A stretch of 64,000 bases of DNA from Diorhabda sublineata (lineage: Eukaryota > Arthropoda > Insecta > Coleoptera > Chrysomelidae): positions 17,065,653 to 17,129,652 of the forward strand of contig NC_079478.1 in NCBI RefSeq assembly GCF_026230105.1, written 5' to 3'. Each line of letters begins with the position of its first letter. Positions within the stretch are counted from its first letter, which is position 1. The position numbers were made by a program, and so were the translations under genes. The notes beneath the pieces were generated by a model. That model made no database searches. It was not told the origin of the DNA and saw nothing but the letters and a program-made list of their open reading frames with translations. Of the stretch, positions 57,256 to 64,000 are shown piece by piece.

Positions 57256-59103
57256 TATTGCGCAGAATCGTCAACGTACCATGGATTGTTTGTTTGGGTT
57301 TGAACAAATCTATTGTTTACTAGACTATTAACTTTTGCCGAGTGACATAGTTTAAATATTTGTTGTTGATTTTATTGGATTATTTAATAAAAATATAAAA
57401 AATGAGAATAGCTGTTTTCTCGCATAAATTGAAAAAAAAGTAGTAAAGTTCGTGTGACGTAAATTTTGGATGACCCATTTTCAGTTTGCATATATGACTG
57501 GGTGATAATTTTTCAAAATCATCAATTGCATATTTATATTTCATTTGCAGGTGCTCACTGGATAAATGTATAATAAAATCGTGTCTATTGATGATCTTTT
57601 TCCACTGGAGGGAATAGATTAATGGATAATTCGTGAAAAACAATTTAATTGGTTTATGATGTTTCAGAAGGGAAAATCGCCTGGATATTTTACAAACTCA
57701 ACCAGAGCTTTGGCCAAAAGAACATTTTTAAATTATTGTAAGTTCTCTATTATTGCCTTAAGTATGATCCATGTCAAAATTGATTTAAGTGATTAGAACT
57801 TGTTATAATTTTCATAAAATTGATTCCTTCTCACATTTTTCCAATCCATCGATGGCTGCTCTTTAAACTTAACGCTCAAAGTGACATTTTTTAATCTATG
57901 CCCAGTTATTCTTTTTAACCAATCTAGATTGTTTTAATTCTTTGTGTTTTATTTGATTTGTTGTATTTTACAGTAATTTACCAGAAAATTGAAAAAAAAA
58001 ATTTCCGTGGGAAAAAAGTGAAAGAAAAACAGTAATTTTACATATTTTTTCAAAAACCCGTCAGTTTTTTTTATTCAAATGCGGTAAATTACGATATAAG
58101 CCACCTTCCTCTTTAAAAAGCTTTTTTAATTTTTTGTTTTAGATGTACCAAATTCAAGATTATCTCAGCGCAGTGGGAGGCTATCATTTTCGCAGTCTCA
58201 ACTTTAGCGCTCTCTATAAAACGATGTTGAAGAAAAAAAATTTTTATAACACTGCATCATTTTTTACCCTTTCAACCGGTACTAGTCCGTTAAAGCACGT
58301 TAAATTTTTTTTTGTTGGAACAACTGTCCTTTATACTTTCGTAGTCATAGCTTGTTGACGATGCTCGATTTTGATGTTTGTTTCGATACTTTTTCACTGG
58401 AAAAATGCTTATTACCACATTATTACAAGGTTTCAAGTCATTCATAGATCAAATCTTATTGAACAACCTCTGTACTGTCCTTAAAATTGTTTCTGTTTTT
58501 TCTCTTTCCAAATCTCAAACTGTCACTCCGAAGCCCCTATTCAATCGATGAAAGTTAAGAAAGATATTTTGGAATTTGGTCTGTGGTATTAAGGGATAGT
58601 CGAATTCATACGAATATCAATCAACAAATGAAATAACATTTTTTCATTAATAATATATATTAATAAACTTGTGAAATAAAAATATTGTAAATGTATCAAG
58701 TTCCTGTTGAAAGATGTGTCTGTAGACTTTGCATAAATTGGAAAAATACCAATATACAATCCTTGAGTATGTCACTGTTGGATCATAAAAACCGTGGAAA
58801 CATCATAGGGATTGGAAGCTAGAATAATATATTTAGTAAATAATAAAACTAAGTGGATCATTAGTGTACTTACATTTATGATGCAGAACTTCCAATTGGG
58901 TACTGTCGTGTAAAGGTATTTTTGCCGAGGAAGCTGAACTATTTTTTAGTATAGTTTTGCGTATAGATGGTTTGTTGTGAATATCGTTTGCTGACTTAAC
59001 TTCCAGTTCACTCTATTAAAAATCAATTTAATGTAAATTACAGTTAAACCGAGAAAATAAATGACATTGTAACATTGACATCATCATAAACCAACTTTTT
59101 AAT

Positions 59104-59294
59104 CTGTGTCTACACTATGTCCATAGACACGTTAGACTTTCGGCCAGTCCACATATGGACGTGTTGACCAATATTCATCTCATAGTTTTTTCGTTTCGAC
59201 TGCCTTTGATCTGAACCGACCTGATTCGACAAAGTCAGGCGACACGTCCATTGTCGACCCACCGAGTCGAATGGTGTCGATCGTGTGGACACAG
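59104..59294. mobile_element. 191-bp MITE with CTGTGTCYACAC ends
   Basis: CTGTGTCTACAC at 59104 is mirrored by GTGTGGACACAG ending at 59294, and similarity continues inward (TATGTCCATAG versus CGATCGACACC). The element is much GC-richer than its flanks and has internal short GTCGA motifs. No coding sequence or clear target duplication was found. Confidence 0.6.
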
Positions 59295-59703
59295 CTTTAG
59301 ATTTGAGTTATTTTTGCTTAGATTATATAAACTAAGGTGAACATATTTTTTTATTTCAACTTCGGGACGGGACCGACAGTGCCAGATCCTAAGCGATGGT
59401 TTAAAAAAAATATAATTTTTGTTTGTTCAGTTTTCCGTGTTTAAAACTACATAATCATATATTGTTTTTTCTTGGATTTTTATTTAAGTGACGTTTAGAT
59501 ACACGTGGCTTGGGAAATAGTTCATTTTAAATTTATACCTCCCATGCCATTTGTATCCGAAAAGATACACAGGTAAAAACCTTTTTTTGTTTCAGAATTC
59601 AAGAACGCGTTTTGGAAGAAAATATAAGAAAAAATATAAAACGTTCAAATAAGTGGTTTGCTTTGGAGTATTCAAGTGATGGTCCTTTGAGGAACCCAAT
59701 TTT

Positions 59704-60985
59704 ATGACCGATGAAGACTTTAGTAACACAAGTACAAATGACAATAACAGTCAGATTTGGAATCCTTCTCGGTTTTCAAAACTTTTGTCAACATTTTTGG
59801 ATAGTTATTTACCTTCATTACCTGAAATAGAACGGCGTAGGTCATCAAGAACAGCTTCTGTCTATTTAGAACTCCAGCCACCAATTGTTTCAAGTACTTT
59901 TGGTACTACTGATTCTCGAATTTCTGAACAACATTGGATGGAAGAAAAACTGTCCAACATACAATGGGAAATGCCAAGTCATGATGATCCTCCATTCATA
60001 GATTATACTGTACCAAATTCTGGTACGAAGGATATTTATGTCGGATTATTAGCTATTGCGAATCCAATAGACTACTATGACTTGTTTCTAACACCTAACA
60101 TTCTACAATATATCACAGTACAAACCAACTTATACGCAACACAGTGTCTCTTATCTTCAGATTCTTCTGCTAGATCAAGAAACCACCAATGGTGGTAACC
60201 AGAGACGATATGTTGAAATTTTTGGCTCTAGTTTGATGGATGGGTTTGGTGAAATTGCCAAGTATTACTGGAGAAACCACAAAATGTATGGTATTATCTC
60301 TAGCTCGTACAGTTATGCCTCGGAATAGATTCGAGCTGATTTTGAAATTTGCTCATTTTGCCAACAACCAAACTGCTGATACTGAGGACATACTATAAAA
60401 GACGTACCCAATATGTTTATAAAAAACTATTAAAATGTTTACACACCAGGAGAAAAATTTTGTGTCCATGAGCCTTGGTCGCTTGGCGCTGCAGACTTAG
60501 TTTCTGCCAATATATTCCAAACAAAAGAGAATATGGAATAAGTGTTCAAGTGTAATTGAAAGGACCTAACACAGAAGTCTCAGAAAACGTAGTACTATCT
60601 TTGACAGAGGTTTTTTTCAACAAGAACAGGACCATGTACAGAGACAACTATTATTCAAGTATTCCACTTGCATTGTGAGTGCGTAAAAAAAGACACATTT
60701 AGTACGGACATTTAGAAGTAACGGAAAATTCTTGTCTTATGAAGTTACCAACACAAAACTAAAAAAATGCGAAATAGCAGCTCAGCAATCAAGTGAAGGC
60801 ATTGCAGCTTTGAAGTAGCGTGACAAGCGATATGGGCTTATACTTTCCACCAAGCAATCTGGTCTAAAAACTGACGCCAAAAGGAATAGAAGAGGTGAAA
60901 GCATAAGAAAACATGCATGTATTGAAGGTTATAATCTAGCATTGTTTAAAATTCTGTACAATTTTATTCATAATCAACTTTAGTA
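59704..60985 (+). pseudogene. piggyBac-type transposase relic
   Basis: An open frame of 164 codons (59704-60198) starts with an acidic region and reaches DYYDLFLTPNILQYITVQTN then LYATQ, the N-terminal block before the piggyBac catalytic domain. Frameshifted pieces follow: MPRNRFELILKFAHFANNQT (about 60315-60370), FCVHEPWSLGAADL (about 60455-60500), MYRDNYYSSIPLAL (about 60630-60680), KKTHLVRTFRSNGKFLSYEV, and RDKRYGLILSTKQSG with IEGYN. The first catalytic aspartate position (normally CVDES) reads CVHEP; the second (DN-x-Y) is kept. The C-terminal cysteine-rich domain is absent. No TTAA-flanked ends were recognised. Confidence 0.82.
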
Positions 60986-62000
60986 AGTAATATCCCTTTT
61001 AGTGTGTCTTATTTCAGTGTCTTATTTCAAGTCGAGTCTTGTCACTTGTCCAACTATTCATTAAAGAAAATATTCTTTCCGTAGTTTAAAACATTATAAA
61101 AGAAACACTAATTATAAATCAGAGGAGACCTAAAAACAACATTCAGAAGCATAAACTATTTTTTATATATGCTCTTCTCAAGGGTTATACTTTTTATAAT
61201 TGTATTAAATTTTTTTGTTACTGCTTCCTATTATCTCATTGATGATTTTTTAATCTATTTTCCAAATATTGAGATTTCTGTCCCATATAAATAATATTAC
61301 AGTTATTACTGGAAATCTCGAATATAATTTTTATTTATTTTATTGTTTCAGATTTTGGACTTTGTTTCCGATGTAATAAGTCGGAATTTTACATAAAACT
61401 GATATATAGATTACATTTCATACTCTTGTTGGATGAATATAGAGAAAAATACTTTCACATGGAAAAACAATTAGAAAAATCATAGAAAAGTTTCTTTAAT
61501 ATCATCCTAAAAATCTCATAAAATTATTTGCAAGTCGTTCTCGGCGTATGTAAGTGATGAATCAATACGTGAGAGTGCTGAACTCCAGGGACGGTCATTT
61601 ACTATAATTTTTGTGCACCTACGAGTGATCTTCGAATTAAAGTATGTGAAAAACCCAATGAAGTTAATATTTTTTATGGAAGTATACACATGAAATTACT
61701 ATTTGCGAGATGGTTGCTGTGATTACTCAATGCTTATTAAAAGCTCGCTAGTATTTAAAATGAAGGAATAGACTTCATACGAGAAACGTGGTCACAAGAA
61801 AGCTTTAAAATAAGTTTACAACTGCCGCGGCATGCCATGAAAGTCTTAATACACATTTGGTAATAGTGTTCTTGCTTAGGGTCTTGCTTTTTCAATGCTT
61901 GGGCATCTAAATTATCTCTTATCAGTTAATAATTGCTCTGATCTTTTTTAAATACGATGACATGAGTAGCAATGTAAGTATCCAAAAACGAAGACTATAC
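60986..62000. other. No gene seen
   Basis: AT-rich, with no motif recognised. Confidence 0.5.
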
Positions 62001-62320
62001 AATGCAACCACGATATAACAAATCGAAAGGGAAAAAGTAAATATTCGTTACCTCAAGTAATTCGTTGAACTGAGATTTGTTATGTTGAGGTTACGTTGAT
62101 CTAAAATTCGTTATGAAGAGGTAAATAAATCAAACAACAATGATTATTTTACGAACAAAAGCGCGTCAAACCTGTCTCTGTATCAATCTCTTACAATGAG
62201 ATTAAGAGTCATACATTGATGGGAACTTTATATAAAAGTTTTGGGTTGACAAAATTCGTTAATTAGAGGCATTTAAACTTTTTCTTGATAATTAAAAATT
62301 CGTTATAAAGAGGTTAAGGT
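62001..62320. mobile_element. Pogo/Tigger-like MITE candidate
   Basis: The left end CAACCACGATATAACAAATC and the right end AATTCGTTATAAAGAGGTTA are imperfect inverted copies of the CCTCGATATAACGAA kind of end known from pogo/Tigger elements. Internal repeats of AATTCGTTA-x-x-x-AGAG occur at 62050, 62110, 62255 and 62297. TA dinucleotides flank both ends. No coding sequence is inside. Confidence 0.5.
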
Positions 62321-62639
62321 ATATTTTACATTGATTTATGGACAATTCAAGAGAATTACGAAAAATTTGTTCAATCGAGGAAGTCGTTATATGAGTACCT
62401 AGAATCAAAAACCGCCAAGTGAGTACAACTGTTATTTTGTAGCAAATCCTGCCGCATCCTAGTGTATTTTGAAGTTTAGTTGTAATATCCGTCAAGTCTA
62501 AAGGAAGTTACGCCATTTTCAATCTCAACATCCGCCAAATCCAAATCTGCTAATAGGAGCACCTAGTTTTATCACGTGACTACCCATGATTCTCTGAGAG
62601 TTGTTTACCCTTTATGCTTTATTTGCCACAGGGTGTTTG

Positions 62640-63130
62640 GATTGATTGAGAAAGATTTGAAAAAACACTATCCTCAAGCCAGAAATATGGAACCGTTCAT
62701 CATGTTGGAGACACTGTTCCGAAACTGACAAGTATAAAAAACCGAACTTGTAGCACTTAAGTTCAATTCATAAAAAAGTTTTAAGCTAGAAAAGAACAAG
62801 AAGAAAAATGACATTCTGCTCCAGGGGGAAGTCTTTTATAGAACTGAATTTTGTCAAGCAAAATCTGTCACAAATCAAAGTTTAATATGTCTCACATAAA
62901 CCCAAAAGCCGTCAACCATCAGCAAGGGGGATAGCCTTAAAGCTGCAAAAATAAAGGTTGTTGCGAAAATGTTCACAAAGAACTTTGAACAAGGGTGGAG
63001 AAACCACGAGACGCTAAAATTTGATCGAGATTTGGAAAACTGAGAAGTTGAAAGTCTCAACAATGAAGAAGATGAAAACATTACTGTTGATGAGAAAATT
63101 GATACAAATATTGTGTCATCTAGTATAACA
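62640..63130 (+). pseudogene. Unassigned coding-like remnant
   Basis: Plus-strand frames contain protein-like runs: FGLIEKDLKKHYPQARNMEP then FIMLETLFRN, LEKNKKKNDILLQGEVFYRT, and KAAKIKVVAKMFTKNFEQGW then NHETLKFDRDLEN with an acidic tail. Stops separate them. I could not match them to a family with confidence. Their position next to a pogo-like element suggests transposon origin. Confidence 0.25.
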
Positions 63131-63837
63131 ATAAAGACTTCCCTTCTTACAAAACATTAAATTTTATTTTATGATACTTTGCAAAATCTTTATGAAACTG
63201 TTTTGCTGATTTCGATCATACATTGTCTCTGTTATAAAGTACAAATTAATAATTTATTTTGATCTGTTTGTGAGATTTTTCTACTTTTCGCGCCTCATAT
63301 TAAGGTTGCACATTCATTCTAGAAAAGTTTGCTCTACAGTGGGTAGAGGTAAGGAAAACAAATTATCCAATAGTAACGTAAAAAATATTTGGTTTTTCAA
63401 TTTGTTTTGTGTTATTTCTTGGAAATTATAATTGAATATGTTCTTTGCATCTTTTGATGTTTACTACATGGATAAATGTTCAAAGTAAAATATAAATCAC
63501 TTCAATATTGCATGACGTTTTTTGATTTATTTTGAAATCTATTCATCATCCGTTCTTTCTACTTCTATTACTTCATAAATACATTTCCTTTTCAGCTTGT
63601 CCCAAGTTGCGAGTGCTATTGAGAAAAGTTATTGAACTATTGCTTTAAAGCGGACACATTTGAGAGTTGAACCCCATAAGAGAGTACTCATCTGTCGATG
63701 TCGACTGCACATATCGAGGAGGTCACCCGCGCTGTGAGTGCAGCTCAGACCATTGGAAATTGATGTGTGTTGTGCGTTAATCAAAAAAATCCTGTATTTC
63801 GTGCAATGCTGTTTGATACAGTTCGGATAGTGAAGCA
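63131..63837. other. No gene seen; possible 5' part of the Harbinger gene at the edge
   Basis: AT-rich to about 63600, then more mixed composition up to the ATG at 63838. The latter part may be the untranslated leader or TIR region of the Harbinger-type gene. Confidence 0.4.
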
Positions 63838-64000
63838 ATGTCAGCGGCAACTAAGTGGTGGATGATGGGAAATCCACACAACAAGCAGTTTTCAGTCCAC
63901 CCATTAAATAGAAGAAACAGTTTGGAAGAATACCACCACCTTTTCAGTGAACTAAAAAACGACACCGATAGATTTCGTTCGTACGTGAGGATTACCCCAG
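63838..64000 (+). CDS. Harbinger (HARBI1-like) transposase, N-terminal part, cut by window edge
   Basis: From the ATG at 63838 the frame is open to the end of the window (54 codons). It starts MSAATKWWMMGNP and reads FSVHPLNRRNSLEEYHHLFS then ELKNDTDRFRSYVRI. The WVHPL...GEYHHLF.EL...RFxxYFRM pattern is the conserved N-terminal region of PIF/Harbinger nucleases. No stop is seen in this part, so it could be a better-preserved copy than the one at 9650-10257. The catalytic domain, if present, lies beyond 64000. Confidence 0.75.
   Translation, partial: MSAATKWWMMGNPHNKQFSVHPLNRRNSLEEYHHLFSELKNDTDRFRSYVRITP

Noticed and set aside
58143..58358. Plus-strand 71-codon frame
   Set aside because: No recognisable domain, no splice or repeat context.
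1..64000. CRISPR arrays, operons, integrated virus genes
   Set aside because: No regularly spaced direct repeats or prokaryote-style gene packing; every RT seen is of non-LTR LINE type with no LTRs or envelope-like ORFs.

Overview
The window reads as an insect nuclear genome, possibly a beetle. It is AT-rich, with spliced genes, GTAAGT-type donors, long introns and very many decayed transposable elements. No rRNA, tRNA, CRISPR array, operon or viral gene was seen. The only host genes I can name are two plus-strand sugar transporters of the facilitated trehalose transporter (Tret1-like, MFS) family. Gene 1 has exons at 10652-10957 and 15711-16795. Gene 2 has one large exon at 44109-45432. Both begin with a split codon at an intron acceptor, so each lacks a short first exon that I could not find. 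They look like diverged members of one local cluster, and gene 1 has a phase-1 intron that gene 2 lacks.

Layout. 1-10.6 kb: repeats only, including half of an inverted repeat pair (about 0.9 kb), a mariner relic with terminal inverted repeats (TIRs), a 1.3 kb foldback carrying a 200 bp hairpin, small MITE-like elements, and a 608 bp Harbinger derivative with a TAA target duplication. 10.65-16.8 kb: gene 1, whose 4.75 kb intron holds five transposon fragments in a row (P-like, LINE, two head-to-tail LINE pieces, mariner). 17-35 kb: scattered relics of RTE, Crypton-type tyrosine recombinase, LINEs, Harbinger, Tc1 and mariner. 36-41 kb: a nested stack in which a LINE with ORF1, endonuclease and RT is interrupted by the second copy of the 0.9 kb repeat and then cut off by an RTE fragment. 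41.4-43.7 kb: two short hAT-type elements with 8-bp target duplications, and a Tc1 scrap.

44-64 kb: gene 2; a cluster of palindromes at 45.9-46.5 kb; two candidate exons of an unidentified spliced locus (47.68-48.10 kb); a 2.4 kb foldback (51.27-53.67 kb) whose interior carries a decayed minus-strand ORF; a second relic of the same ORF family (54.73-55.56 kb); a piggyBac relic; small MITEs; and an open Harbinger transposase start running off the right edge.

The most interesting item is the pair of ORF relics at 52 and 55 kb. The family is one I recognise only as an unnamed transposon-linked protein. Its conserved acidic motifs and their spacing resemble FEN1/PIN-type nucleases, and one copy sits between the arms of a long inverted repeat. 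All judgements come from reading translations by eye. No alignment or database search was run, so boundaries of decayed elements are approximate.
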